Of a stretch of 64,000 bases of DNA, positions 25,348 to 40,700 are shown piece after piece. Each line of letters opens with the position of its first letter. Position 1 is the first letter of the stretch. The stretch covers positions 43,501,852 to 43,565,851 of the forward strand of contig NC_080562.1 of the NCBI RefSeq assembly GCF_030253575.1, in the 5' to 3' direction. A program made the position numbers and the translations under genes. A model generated the notes under the pieces. That model was not told where the DNA came from and did no database searches. It was given only the letters and a program-made list of their open reading frames with translations. Origin of the DNA: Rhododendron vialii. Its lineage: Eukaryota; Streptophyta; Magnoliopsida; Ericales; Ericaceae.

Positions 25348-25864
25348 AGGCTCAGTTTGGATGCCTGTAATCTTTCGTAGGAACAGAAATTTGATTACTA
25401 GGAATCAAATTCCTAGTAATTCGATACTCAGATTAATTCTATTCCGACGTTTGGATTAATTGAGTAATCTTCTAAAGTCAAATGTTTTCTTTTTATATTG
25501 ATCAAGCCAGAAATCTAAGATTTCCGATTCCTCTTGAATTGGGAGATTAGTAATCTCATTGCCATTTCTATTCCCACTCTTCACAAAAATATCAAAAATG
25601 TTGCTTGCACAACCGTTGTGTTGGTTATGTGCATAATTCTGACCGTCCAGATGTATTTGAATGGTCTAGATTTTAAACAAACTCTTCCAAGAAAAAGTCT
25701 AACTTTTATGGAAAAGAGTTTGAATAAATCCTGGCCATTTATTACAGTAATGGACGGCTAGAGATTCGTTGTGTGTGTAGCACTTTTGCAAAAATATAAG
25801 AATGTTAGAGTTCCAGAATCACATTCTTATTCCCCTAAAATACTCGCCATCCAAACATAGCCTA
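25348..25864. repeat. MITE-like element
   Basis: The left end TAGGCTCAGTTTGGATGCC and the right end CCATCCAAACATAGCCTA are near-perfect inverted complements of about 19 bp. The interior holds no coding frame of note. A hAT-like origin is possible, but no 8-bp duplication was confirmed. Confidence 0.5.
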
Positions 25865-26222
25865 AGTCTTGTATTGATAAAATTGTTAGTAATTCTTTCT
25901 TGGAAAATGATATTGGCACTCAAAAAATTGATGAAGATACTTTAAAAACTAAAGGAAAATGGCTTTGAAATTACACTAATTTTGAAGTGCCTATATCAAT
26001 TTTTGGAGTGTCAATATTATTTACCTTCTTTCTTCATAATATGACCACTTTAGATATTTTTTTCTTCTACGAATAATTTGTTTGTTAAAAATAAGAAGCA
26101 AAATGTTGGATTTTTGTCATCACAAAATAGGAATAATTGGTATGGTCCATATCTCCCTCCGTGACCAATCATAATTCCATTATGATATTCGGATTTTGAT
26201 GCCACCCCGTTTACCGTTTTGA

Positions 26223-26229
26223 TATAAAA
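26223..26229 (+). promoter_or_regulatory. TATA box of the ubiquitin-RUB gene
   Basis: TATAAAA lies 66 bases before the ATG at 26289 and is followed by a CT-rich leader (ACTCCCTCTCTCTC). This is a compact plant core promoter. Confidence 0.65.
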
Positions 26230-26279
26230 AAAGAGAGAGTCTATACTCCCTCTCTCTCATCAGTAGTCTGTCTGTGTGA

Positions 26280-28626
<2,347 letters not shown>

Positions 28627-30187
28627 ATAAAGCTATTGATGTGAGGACAATGAACTTGTTTTCCTTTTCCTTCTATTACATTCTAGTATGTGATGAACGA
28701 CCAAGTTGCATGTAATGTGTTGGAAAACAAAAAGATTTGTGGTAAAAAGATATTTATTATATGCAGGTTTTCTTACCGTTTCAATTGAACTGTTTGTTTA
28801 GGTTGCTTGTCTCATTAACTCAGTTGTGTAATATTGAGAACCTTTGCTCATGCGGCTTTAGTATCTGGGACATGAAAAATGTTGCGAAAAGCACAATAAG
28901 GTTGCGATTTCAATGGATCTTCTGGTGACCAAAGTTATATTAAGTTCTGGAAGGTACTTCTGAAAAGCAAGCGAAACCTTGCAATCTTGCATGCATATTT
29001 GAGGGCAACTTTTACTTGATCTTCATGGTTTCTGTGGTTTGCAACATCGATTCTTTCCTCATGAGGACAAAAATTGCCTTTTGAGTTCTCTCTAATATAT
29101 GGGCGATCCAGGTCATCTTGCGTATGGCATTCTATTGGGCCATTGGCTAGTGGCTTGGATTTGTTTTACTTCAAATGTTTCGAAAATGGAGTTTTTTGTG
29201 TTTTCTGATAATAAATGTAAATTGGCTGTCCCATTCAATGATTTAGGGTCGAGCAAGTGTATGCGAGTTACCCAGCGAATGATTTCTAAAACTGATCTTT
29301 GATTTTTCTACCCGTTTATTTGTGGTTATGCTCTCATTTTTCCAAGCAGCTGGCTTACATCTCATGAATACTGAGATGAGACTTTACTCCAGATATGAAT
29401 TTTTCACAGTAGCAGTAACGCAAAATGTGAAATGGAATCAGGTTCTTGTTTCTGTGGATGCCGTGTTTGGACGATTCCTAATAAGTCGGGGTTAAAAAGT
29501 GTTTTTTTAACCTGGTTTATTTCTTGCTTGGATTTTTAATCAGTCTCCTTATCCTTATTCATCTTTGCTAGTCTTTACTGTAGGTTTGGCAGATATGACT
29601 AGTTTTTTGTGGCTCCTTAAGGAAAGTGTTTTTTAAGCATTTGGTTTTTCTACTCCCCTCGGGAAAAGTGTGTTAAAGTGGTGTGCAATCTATTCTATCA
29701 TGTCATATTTGGTTGTTGAGCCTAGCTGTGGGTACACTATTTGATGTACACCAAATATATAGTACATCATGTTGTGTGAAATTTTACTTTTAGGTTTCAC
29801 ACTAATATCGATATGTGGTCGCAAATGTCTGGTTAAGTTATATCTGGGTGCTTAGGTCAGGACATAAGATAATCATAATGTGAAATGACAATTGAAATTC
29901 CAACACCTTAAAGTTTGTATTAGCAAAGGTAATCAGAAGATAAAACAATTGAAAGGTACCTCCGATAACGACAAACTAAATGCCGGAGAATATCTTCATC
30001 CAAATCAAGTGCAGTGTATACTTGGTTCCAAATTTCAACTTCTGTTAATTACTAATCTAGCTTAATAGTCCTTTGTTAGACTTGAAAATTTTTGAGCTTC
30101 AGGAAAAAACTAGAAGCCATTGACGAGAGAGACATGCCATGGCATGCCTTGCCGCCTTCCTCAGTAGTCACCTAAAGTCAATCCCAA

Positions 30188-30290
30188 TAATTTGGTTCAG
30201 TGGTCAAGATTTGAGACTTAGGGACTTGCTTTCTCCTTAAGTCTCACATTCGAAATCTCTCAGGTGCTATTAACTTCTTTGGGCCTAGTA
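30188..30290 (+). repeat. SINE-like element
   Basis: It opens GGTTCAGTGGTCAAG, like a tRNA A box. A B-box-like CATTCGAAATC follows about 55 bases later, then CAGGTGCTATTAAC. The layout and word order match 2573-2665. A tRNA-derived SINE is inferred. Confidence 0.5.
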
Positions 30291-31894
30291 CGTCCATATA
30301 TAGAGCAAATAAAGCAAAGCTCTAGCTTTAACTGGACCTCGCAAGTGAGTGATGAGATTGGATTCCTTAGGATTGGTCGAGGTGCGCGTTAAATTTGCCC
30401 GGACACTTGTGTTAAACCAGAAAAAAAAAATCACCTGAAAAAAGGGCGGGCTGAGAATTAGCCCGCCCCTGTTTCGGATGTACCCATAGAATTTTTTTTT
30501 TTTGATTACTATAAAGCTCATCTTTTGGAGATCAGATTGAGGAAGTTAAAAGCGCACCAGGCCACTTGTCACCGTATTGAGATTGAGTAGCAGTAAGTAG
30601 TACTCTTGCATAATATTGCATGCGTAACAACTCTGTCATGCTTATGTTGGATGGAGTAGTAGTACGTGTTTCTCTCATTTGATCTCTTCTCTGTCTGTCT
30701 GTCTCTTTCTAAGTTACTGGTTTAGATAAAGAAAAGTCATTCATGGTTAGTGAAGGTTCTACTAACCCAACTAGGATATGTCAAAAAATTAGGTAACAAA
30801 ATGGTAAAAGCATTAAAATGTTTGGTTTTCCTAACTCAGACTTGGGAAGAGATTAATTGATTTTTTAGTACTACTAGCTAGTAGTACGTAGGAGTAATAG
30901 TAATAGTAGTAGTGTGTGCATTCAAAGTACTGGTTGGACTTTAATAGTAATAGACTGCATGTAAATATAATTGCATGGAGGGGTTAGGCAGATTAATTAA
31001 TTGTGGTAATAAGTATTATTATTATTATAAGGTGGTGTGTCAATGTTCATAGTACTATTCAATACGCACTAACTTTGGGCTGGTGACCTAATTTAATCAC
31101 TTAAAAAGACTTGTACTACTACTACTAAAATTCTTTGTTTGTCATGCACATTACTTGCGCTTGTCGTCCGGTGGTTTGAAATGGACATGTATGGGGGCTG
31201 CATTAATATAGTCCACTTTTAGTAGCCCACAAAAACAATGTGATATATAAATGTGTAACATCTGTTCTAATGGTTCGCTGCATGTGGGAATGATGGGATC
31301 GATATACGGGCTTCTTTTTTTTTTGGTTTCTATTACTTTTTATTCACAGATTTCTTAAAAAAAATCGGGGGTCCAAATGGCGTTTAACCCTTCAAATAAA
31401 ATACTCCGTACGGGTCGCCAAATCTACTCGTCAACGGCTAATTAATTTGTTGCAATCATGTTAGAATACAAAATAGAATTTGAACCACTGGATTGTCCCA
31501 TTTAATTAATTAGTTTTATGGCACTACTCTAGCATTTTCATTTCAAACTTCGTCCTCGAATAGTTGAATTCTGCCATTGCTAATTTAATTTCGTGAAATA
31601 ACCACCTCTCTACTCACTTGTTTAATTTCCTCCTTTAATTTCCTCCATTGGGATAAATAAAACATAACAAAATGCATGAGAAAGGAAAAATGGATATATG
31701 AGGTATGTGGTGAAGTCGATCGCAAGTAGTACGTCATATATAAGTTATGCTAAAACGAACGACGGTTTTGATAGTACATTCAAACTAAATAAGTACTTAT
31801 GCTAGTAATAATATTATAAGGCATGCTTATATATCACGGCTCCACTTGCCGCCAGGATAATTTGATTACAGTAATAGTCTTTTAAGTCGTCTAT

Positions 31895-32301
31895 GAGCAT
31901 CTCCATTGTAATAAGTAAATGAGTGTGGATAAACAAATTTAATAATAATGTTCAAAAAAAATCAAGCAAAGTTACAAATCTTTTAGCAAATAATAAAATT
32001 TCACCCATTTCATTACCAAACTTAACAACTTTTAACAATAACCAAACTCAAAAACACCTCACATTGGAATCGTCTCATCGAGACGAATAATTTGGTGTGG
32101 TCGGGTGCTTGATTAGAACTTATTTGCGATTGGATAAATGTGCATTGTGTATTGTGGGGTTTTTTTTGGTTAGGAATGCAAAAATAATCAATGTGGAGGT
32201 AGAGGTTGTTAAGTTTGATTATGGACTAAATGGATAATCAAATGCCGAGGTGGCACATTAATTTTGGTTATTGGTTTTGATTATTACCATTGCGGATGCT
32301 C
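31895..32301. mobile_element. MITE, complete copy
   Basis: A 407-bp non-coding unit with inverted ends. The left is GAGCATCTCCATTGTAAT, and the right, read backwards, is GAGCATCCGCAATGGTAAT. A second copy, missing its left part, lies at 1-265. GAGCATC-type ends are common in plant PIF/Harbinger-like MITEs. The target duplication was not clear, so the superfamily is tentative. Confidence 0.65.
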
Positions 32302-32396
32302 TAATCTAATGTTAATTTGATCACTAACAGTCTCGATACAGTAACGCTCGATCGTTTCAATATTTCACAATTAGTATGAATTGATGACAACCAACT

Positions 32397-32470
32397 TGAG
32401 CTAGCTCAGTTGGCGCTCTTGCATCTCACTGAGAGGTAAAAAGTTCGAATATCTCCACATGCACGTGTTC
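32397..32470 (+). repeat. tRNA-derived SINE head or tRNA-like fragment
   Basis: TAGCTCAGTTGG (A box) and GTTCGAATA (B box) are about 38 bases apart, with CTGAGAGGT between, in tRNA order. The acceptor arms do not pair well, so it reads as a SINE head rather than a working tRNA gene. Confidence 0.5.
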
Positions 32471-33057
32471 TTTTCTTAGGGGAACTTTTCTTTTATTTCT
32501 TTGATTCTTCCCTATCCCTAGCTATGATGGGTTTATCTTTTATATTGGTTGAATTATTGGGTTTGCTTATCTCGTGGACTTTTACAATTGATGTAGTATC
32601 CCATATGAGTTGACCACCACATCTAGTTATCATTTTGCGTTGCAGTAAATGTGGGACCTTTGAAGCACCAATCACGACGCATGAATTGCGTTACAGAGGC
32701 TATCAAATGTATGAATAGTACTGCCATGCATCAAGATACTAACTACTCCTACTTAGCATAACGTTCAAATGTGATCACCATATCACTATTCTTAAACAGT
32801 AAATAAGTTAAAATCGGATTTGGGTGAAGTAAAGTACAAAAATGTCATGTTCATTAATCTGGTTACCAAACTTGGAGAGGACTTACCAACTTTGGGCAGT
32901 TAGTACACTGCTTTAGAATCGGACATAGAATTTTGGCTAGTCTTTTCCACATTGATTTTTCTAAGAATTAATAGTGCATGCGTAGACAATCATATCATAT
33001 GGGATATTGCCCCTTTCTTTGTTTGGTAGGGTCTGCTTCTTTCTCCGATCCTAGTCC

Positions 33058-33066
33058 TATATATAG
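33058..33066 (+). promoter_or_regulatory. TATA box of the MYB gene
   Basis: TATATATAG sits 63 bases before the ATG at 33121, followed by a purine-rich leader (GAGAAGAGAGACAGGAGG). Confidence 0.6.
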
Positions 33067-33120
33067 AGAAGAGAGACAGGAGGAGGAACAACTTATTAGA
33101 ATTCATCAGATTTTGATATA

Positions 33121-34992
33121 ATGGGTAGAGGGCGGGCACCTTGTTGTGACAAGAGTAAGGTGAACAAGGGTCCCTGGAGCCCTGCCGAGGACTTGAGACT
33201 TATCACTTTTATTCGGAATCATGGCCATGGCAACTGGCGTCATCTCCCTAAACAAGCAGGTCTCTTTCTCTCTCTCTCCCTCTCTGTTTCGCTCCCTCTC
33301 ACTCAACATCGTTGCAAGAGAGGTTCTTGATATCGAATTTTATTGAATTTCCGTTGCCAAATCAGATAAGATGGTGTTCGAGGGACATTTCATTTTTCCC
33401 TCTTAATTTGCCATATGTAGTTTTTTTTTTTTTTGCATTCTCATACTCCGCTTAAACCGATTGATATTCAAATTTTCAAGTTGAATTAATGCCGCGTATA
33501 TCTCAGAGAAAGAGAGGGAGTCAATCCCAAAAGTAGAGATACTGAAAAAATGTTCCACTATATAGCTAGAGACTAATTAATTAAAGGCCTAGCTAGCTAG
33601 CTAGGAGGACTACTTAGGTACGTAGTTAAACTTGACCAGAGAATAGCTAGGTAGGGTACGTGAAGTAGTGCTCCGACTTTTGTGAGTCTTGCTTTTTGTT
33701 TGTTTGACTGATTGATATTAACAAGTAACATTATTAGTTCATGCATTCAAACAATTACGTAAATTCAAAGCTGCCGAAAAGAAAGAAAAAAAGAAAGAAA
33801 AGTAGATCGATTTTTAGTGGACTAATAATAACTGGTCCTACAAAATACAAAACGTAACTCTAAAAAAGTCATGGTTAGTTTGCTAGCTGTTACTAATGGA
33901 CAGGTACAGAGGATCTCAGCTTATCAAAATTTTGCTTATTAATTTTGTGTTTTTTTGCTTGTCAATTGATAGGGTTGTTGAGATGTGGAAAAAGTTGCCG
34001 TTTGAGGTGGATCAATTACCTAAGTCCTGACGTAAAGAGAGGGAATTTCTCCAAAGAAGAAGAGGAAACCATAATCAAGCTACATCAATCTTTGGGAAAC
34101 AAGTAAGTAGCTAGGCCCGGAGGGGACCCTTCAAGAAAACGAAAATCCTTTCCTTTTTCTACACTCTACCTACCTAGGCATTTTTCATTCTTAAGTTTAA
34201 TTCTTCACATTGATTAATATTGGATGCAGGTGGTCGAAAATCGCATCTCATTTGCCTGGAAGAACGGATAACGAGATTAAGAACGTGTGGAATACACATT
34301 TGAAGAAAAGATCAATATTGGGTAGGAAAGATGCCAATGGACACAAAGATGATCAGACAAAGGAGTTGTCTGTAATCTCTTCCCAATCTTGTTCCTCGAC
34401 AACCGACGAGGAGCAGAAAGACGCAATATCATCTTCGTCCTCCATTTCATCTTACGCGTCGAATGACTCGAACTCCAATCAAGTTGATGTTTCCATGCCC
34501 AACGAAGACCCGAATTCGTTGCTTGATTTTCCAGGACCCGGTTATCATAAGATTGATAACGCGGCCGCATACGAAGGGAACAACCAAAGTGTCATTTCAG
34601 ATGATCAAGTCATGTTTGAAATACCATTGGAGCCTGATCTTGATTTATGGGGCATGTTGGATAACCTGGACCCTTTCCAGTACCCCGATGACTCCCTACC
34701 ACGAGATTTCGAGGCTTCCCACAGCTCGAACTTAAGAGACGTTGAATATTGTGATGGTACGGAAGAAATTGACCAATGTAGTAAGTGGTTGAAATACTTG
34801 GAAAACGAGCTTGGACTAGCGGAGGCAACTAGCGACGGAGGTCTCCACCACAATCACGATCTGTCAAAAGATGCAGCTGGAGATCAATTAGGCTCAGAGA
34901 CGATTTTGGGACCGGAAATTAATGACCCTGCAGATTGCTATTTTCATTTGTGGCCCTCTTCCCCTCAAAAGTTTTGGGATCTAATTTCCTAG
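33121..34992 (+). CDS. R2R3-MYB transcription factor, MYB58/MYB63-like
   Basis: Three exons, 33121-33259, 33973-34102 and 34230-34992, give 343 residues. The 130-nt middle exon and the two intron positions are those typical of R2R3-MYBs. R2 shows Trp19, Trp39 and Trp59; R3 shows Phe72, Trp91 and Trp110, so both DNA-binding repeats are complete. The start [11 protein letters not shown] and the words LPKQAGLLRCG and [16 protein letters not shown] match subgroup 3 (MYB58/63/10/72). MYB58 and MYB63 activate lignin genes through AC elements during secondary-wall formation; applying that here is inference. The bHLH-binding signature in R3 is absent, because Thr replaces the required Leu. The C-terminal half is acidic and Ser-rich, as in activation domains, and ends FWDLIS. 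Its neighbours suggest no shared function. A nuclear protein is expected. Confidence 0.95.
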
Positions 34993-37672
34993 TCAATTCT
35001 TATATATATATATATATGTGCTTGGTTCGTGCTAAGCAGACCACAAATACGCATTTTATTTAGGAAAGAAAAAACAAAGTATATGAAAGTCAAAATCTAA
35101 ACAGAAACGAACTGAGGCGTTCATCTTGTATAGGCAGGCACTATATATATGGTCAATCATCCATATTAGCCAATCCAAGTGGAACGCGTCGGCAAGTTAG
35201 ATTTTGAGTGCTTGTTCCAGTTTTTTCTTCGGATACTAAGATATCCCACTTGAAAAGAAATATTGCAGTTGCTAGCTCATATATATAGTATATTATAGTG
35301 CTATATATATATATACTAGCTAGGGTACTCTATCTCACATGTACTCTCGAAACAAATTAGTAGTAAAAAGCTAAATAGAGCTACTGTATTTGTCATGATG
35401 TACTGTATGATATTGGCGTAACAATTTATACAGAAATTGTGTTTGTCGTGCCAAGTTGGTATGCAACGTGAAACAGGAGTCCTGTGTTTCTTTGCTGATA
35501 AAAAAGAGTTGGAAAATTCTATGTACCCGGAAAGAGTACCCAGAAACTACCACGAATTTGAAAATCGATGGTCCAAATTAACTTTAAGTGAATCTGAACC
35601 ATTGATTTTCAAATTCGGGATAATTTCTGAGTACTCTTTCGGGGTAACTAGCACTCCTCAAAAGAGTTTTGAGGTAGTGGAGTCGCCAAGAGTACTTTTA
35701 CTTTTCAGACACCTCGCATCAGTGGTAGGTAATAAGTATTACTCATTCATTGGGATGAATAAAACCCCAGAACAAAACAAAATGAGAAATAATATTGGTG
35801 TTCATGTGACTTTAAGCAATGGGAAATCAATAATTCTAGTGACACATCAATTTTCACACCCAAACACACATCCACACTCACATGAGTGGTGGGTGTGGTA
35901 CTAGCACCATTGATGGGAAATTTGAGAACGATTAATATGGAGTGGGAAAGTATCGCGCGCGAGTTGAGCTAGGCTGATATGTACTTACTTTCTTTGTTTG
36001 GCGATAAAAAGAGCAATATAATGATAGAAACACATCAATTTTTTTACCCCTCTCTCACAAGTGATGGTACGTAGAACCCACAACACACTATTTAGACGAA
36101 GGTTTTAAAATTATTCACTAATCACTTGTGAGAGAAGATACAGTACAAATGAATGTGTGTGTAGACACACACACACTTGGATGTGTTCCTAGCCAGCTAG
36201 CATATATCTTAGTTTGAATCAAAAAAAGGGGGATGCATGCACTTGGTCGAAATGAGATCAATCAATGTCTCCTCGATCAATTTTAAAGTTGATGGATGGA
36301 TGGATGGTATATAATAATTAATACTCCTAATTTGAAGTTTGAACGTAGTACTGAACTAACTGGTTGCCAAAATCCAAACAGTCAATTAAACAACTACTAC
36401 TAATTTTACTGTACTGTTTGGATTGATGTTGAAGTTACCAAAGTTGTTGTACGAGGAAATTAATTGGAAACAGATCATACACGTTCAAATTCGTGGTGCC
36501 TAGCCTGCAGCCTAATGGCAAAACAGACAAAAGTAAGTTTCGGCTTTCTTTTCTTAAATGTCAATTTTAATCCCAGCTAGCCCAATAAGAAAGACATGTA
36601 ATTAATTAAATAGGAACTTTTGTCTATTTCAAGTTCCAAATCTCCCCCTCCCCCCCTCTTTCCTTCTATAATTCCAAGTGACAAAATTTAATTAAAGAGA
36701 ACTAGTCAGAAAACTGTCATGTTGTCAAAGGAACTCAGCATCTCTTACTATGGAGTATATATAATAGTTCATTGTCGTCACACTGCACCACACAGTTGAA
36801 AAACTAAGATACTCCAATACTAATACTACTCGATCCAAAAAGAGTTTTACACTAGTTGTTATTTGCAGCTTTACTAATTCCCTTTTCCCCAAAATTTGGC
36901 TTATTGATATCTTTGAGGTTTGGGGATGGATGGGTGTTGTGCCTCAAAGAATAGCATGGTTGCTTTAGGCTCAAAATGGGCCATATTCTGCACCCTCTTA
37001 TGTAGTTGTTAGAACTACTATTTTATTTAGCTTGTATGGCTCGATCGTCTCTATATATTAATAATGTCATTCATGTTGAAACAAAATGGACCACAAGCAA
37101 AACTTTGAAAATTGAAATATTCATCATTGTAAAAGAAAAATGTTTTGATAACTTTGATCTTATAAGGATAACATATACGTTTTACATTATCGGTCTTGCT
37201 AATCTCTGCTCACTAAGCTGGACAGAAGATAATACACAAATAATTTCACAAACAAGTTTGGATATCAATACATATCTCACAGTTGTTAATATTTCATACA
37301 TATCAATGCACTTTTTGTGGATATCAATGCGTCTTTTACTTATTATCCTCCACTTTGAGGGCGGAGGTTAGCATTTTCCAAAATCAATTGCAGGGGAAAA
37401 AGCAAAAAAATAAAATGTAAACAAAATCTGGGCGTAGGGCTGTAGCCCATAGACGCAGAAATTGAAGCCCAAAGGTCTCAAGGATGACCCACGGACACCG
37501 GCCCAACTCAAATGAATAGGAACGTCTAGGCCCACATGTTACGAAATTACGGTTTGGTCTCCGACATTTCCTAAGATGACATTATTGACACTTGTTGTTT
37601 CTGTTCTTCTTCAGTAGTTCCCCTGTCCGGTTGTTCCGGACCCTTGCAGGTTTCGCGCTTCTTCCCACTTCC

Positions 37673-37708
<36 letters not shown>

Positions 37709-37741
37709 TGGGTGTTTGTGTTTGTGTGCGGGTAGGTGAAA
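34993..37741. other. Intergenic between MYB and TTI1-like gene
   Basis: It contains the MYB 3' region, the long hairpin at 35516-35657 and, before the next gene, a CT microsatellite (37673-37704) that should lie in its 5' leader. The longest open frame (35437-35904) runs through the hairpin and shows no protein family. Confidence 0.55.
35516..35657. repeat. Long near-perfect hairpin (foldback MITE)
   Basis: The left arm has GGAAAGAGTACCCAGAAACT and CGAATTTGAAAATCGATGGT. The right arm has the complement, ATTGATTTTCAAATTCGGG then TCTGAGTACTCTTTC. The arms are about 68 bp with a handful of mismatches and almost no loop (centre near 35584). The unit is non-coding. Confidence 0.75.
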
Positions 37742-40700
37742 ATGGAAGCTATTGAAGAAGACGATGGAAATTTGAAGGCAACCAATTTCGATGAAGACGA
37801 AGCTCGAAAACGCACATTCTCAGAGCTAAAAACCTATAATCTAGACCTACTAGACCTCCTCCAAAACCCTAAGAAAAAACCTTCCTCTCTCCCTCAACTC
37901 CATCGTTTCCTCTCCCGGTCGTCGCCCCACACTCTCCAGCCATTCTTCGAGTATGTTCTTTTCTGTATTACTCTTTTTCTTTTCTCTTTTTTTCCCTTGA
38001 TCATGTAAATTTTACTCTTTTAGTGTTCGAAAGTGGGTGGCTTTGCTTGCAATTTTGTTGTCATCTATTTGGTGGTCAAGAACCCCTGCAGATAACAAAG
38101 ATAACATGAGAACAATTTTCGCCTTTTTTTTCAAAACAAAATGGAAGCTCGAATCACCCCAATTCAGATGTTACAGAAAAGCAAGCTTGAAAAACAAATA
38201 GATTAAAATTCTTTGGAGTTCCATGAGTAGAATTGGATGTAGAATCAAAACAGGCATTAGTTTGTACATAAGCAAGATAAATGTAGGTGGTCTATATGAA
38301 ATTGCTAGAATTGAGATAAATGTAGTGATGTAATTGGGGTCAGTTAATCGTGATAGGTCTCCTTCAATTCAGATGGAGAATAAAGGAGAATGAATAACTT
38401 GTTTCAGTGTTTGTTGTGGCTGATTGTACTGACGGGACTATGCATTCATTCGGAAAATAGCATCACTGTGCTGTGGTGTGATATTTGTCATTGCTACCAA
38501 ATTAACAGAAGTATCCTTTGGTTTGTAAGTCTTTTTTTTTTTTGTTTCCTTCTTCTTGTGCGGACTATGACTTGTGGATTTGTTATCTATTCTTTCAGCT
38601 ATACATTGTTTCCATTGCTGCTTCTGTTGGATGCCGCAGTTAATTGCAGATCTCCACCAAAGGTTGAGGGATCTGTGATGGTTGATATCCCAAAAGTGCC
38701 GCATAAGGTCAGTGATGTTGCAGCTGAAGGTGTGCTTCGGTGTTTGGAGGAACTTCTGAAGAAGTGTCATTTAGGCTCTGTGGATCAGGTATATTGTCTA
38801 GAATGCCATTTGGGTTGCACGTGTGCATTTTGACCTGTTTCAGCTTTAGCATTCCGTGCTTGTATTCATAGTCTTACGATGTTATTTATGTCTCTATGTG
38901 CTAAACAATAAAGATAGTTTTTTTTTTTTTTTTTTTTTTGCGGAAGGCAAACTGACTATGAGTGCTGCATTTCATGATGATGATATACTGATAGCTAGGT
39001 TGAATTGAAGGTCCTTATTGTTTGGAGCTGTTTGCCTTCCTACATGTTGTTCGATAATGATATACTGATAGCTAGGTTGAATTGAAGGTCCTTATTGTTG
39101 GAAGCTGTTTGCCTTCCTACATGTTGTTCCCGGTCCTTATTGTTTGAAGCTGCTTGCCTTAATGTACTTATTTTTGAGCACTTCTCTATGTTTTGTTTGT
39201 CATACTATTGTGTGCTTGCCTATGTTAATCGATGAAAGTTGCAGTATATTGATATTTTAGCTTCATGATACTCTTGACTTAAGTTGCCAATCTATTTATT
39301 TTGTCCTGCAAGTCTCTTGCTTATGGTCTGAGTGACACTTATTGGGGTAATAAAAACGAGGCAAAGAGAAGTTATGTATGGAAACTGCTCACCCATGTTT
39401 TTGTAGCAAATGGTGCTGTAGATACCTGTGACTGTGACAGACCAAAAATATTTTTTTAAGTCTTTTTTGCATACCAATGTGATAGAGGTTTGATGCACTT
39501 TGATTAGTCAAATTTGTCATCTACATGTGTAGTTTCTTAACTTTGTATGTGGGTTGGTGTTCAAATCTACGTAAATAATTGTGTAGCCACCTGAAGGATG
39601 CTGTATGACTTTGCAGATGGTTGTAATTTTGAAAAAATTGACGTATGCAGCAATGCTTTCTCCATCCGAGGCTTCAGAAGAGTTTCGTGAGGGAGTATTA
39701 CGGTGTTTCAGGGCAGTGCTTCTTTGTTTACATTTGTGCCCTAACAAGTCTTGTTCATGTAAACAAGTTAACGGCATGCCTGCACTTTTAGATGGAAGAG
39801 ATATGCACTCTATACTTCCAAAGGATGCCTCAGAAACTGAAGAATGCCTGCTTGCATTTCTCCATTCTCAAACTGCTTCTGCTGCTGTTGGCCACTGGCT
39901 ATCACTTCTCCTCAAAGTAACTTATTTCTTCTCTCGGACCTTTATTGAGGAATAATGAACATTTTTCTATCTGATGTTTCCTCCTTTTTTCTTTGTACTT
40001 GTCCACATAATATTCCTCTGTCTCAATCTTGGATTTATGGGAAAGGCTGCAGATATTGAGGCTGGACGAGGACATCGAGGGAGTGCAAAGGTCCGTGTAG
40101 AAGCCTTTTTTACACTTCGCATGCTTGTTGCTAAGGTAATTTCTGGTTTGTTTGATCCAGCTATTTGTTCAGTATGAGATGAGATCAACATTATGAACAG
40201 CCTTACATATGATAGCTTAATGTAATCTATAAATGCTTGTTTACTTAAGGCTTAAGCCTGAAGCTTCTTGCTGGAACGGTATAAGAGATTTAAATGTATA
40301 TAATTCTTGGTTGGTAGTGTGTATTCTAATTGTAAGTTGTCAACTTGTCACAATGTGCCTGTGTTATGGTGAGATGGCAATTTCTTGAGTCTCTATCGAA
40401 TTGCCTTTCTCCGGTGAATAATCTTTTTGCCTCTTCAGCTTCATAACCAGTTTTTCCTTCTGGAAAGATTATGTCCTCTTCCTGTAAAAGTTCTCTGCAG
40501 CTCTTAGCTTTAAAAAGCATCCCAGACCTCAGATTGCAGTTTGGTTGTTACACTTGATTTTGAGTTTTTTGAGTTGAACGAGCAAAGAATGTGAATATCT
40601 GAAAGGTATAAAGCCACAACAACATACGCTTTCAAATTCTAAGCCAAAACCACCACAGAAGAGTTTTACCAAATGCCTCCTATAGCGCTTTTTAATTTGA

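Larger units (their letters stand above)
18395..26222. other. Gene-free stretch rich in small transposons
   Basis: Nearly 8 kb with no supportable host gene. It holds the foldbacks at 19078-19217 and 22083-22345, retroposon 3' ends at 19983-20600 and 24812-25057, a probable solo LTR at about 24025-24580, and a MITE with GGCT..GTTTGGATGCC-type ends at 25348-25864. Open frames in it are non-coding or belong to these elements. Confidence 0.55.
28627..33057. other. Intergenic between RUB fusion and MYB
   Basis: It begins with the RUB fusion 3' untranslated region. Further on are SINE-like repeats at 30188-30290 and 32397-32470 and the MITE at 31895-32301. No other coding sequence is supported. 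Confidence 0.55.

Noticed and set aside
32397-32470. Functional tRNA gene
   Set aside because: A and B boxes are present but the arms do not close into a cloverleaf, and an adjacent tail fits a SINE.
35437-35904. A 155-codon open frame on the plus strand
   Set aside because: It runs through the palindromic hairpin at 35516-35657 and has no family resemblance or gene context.
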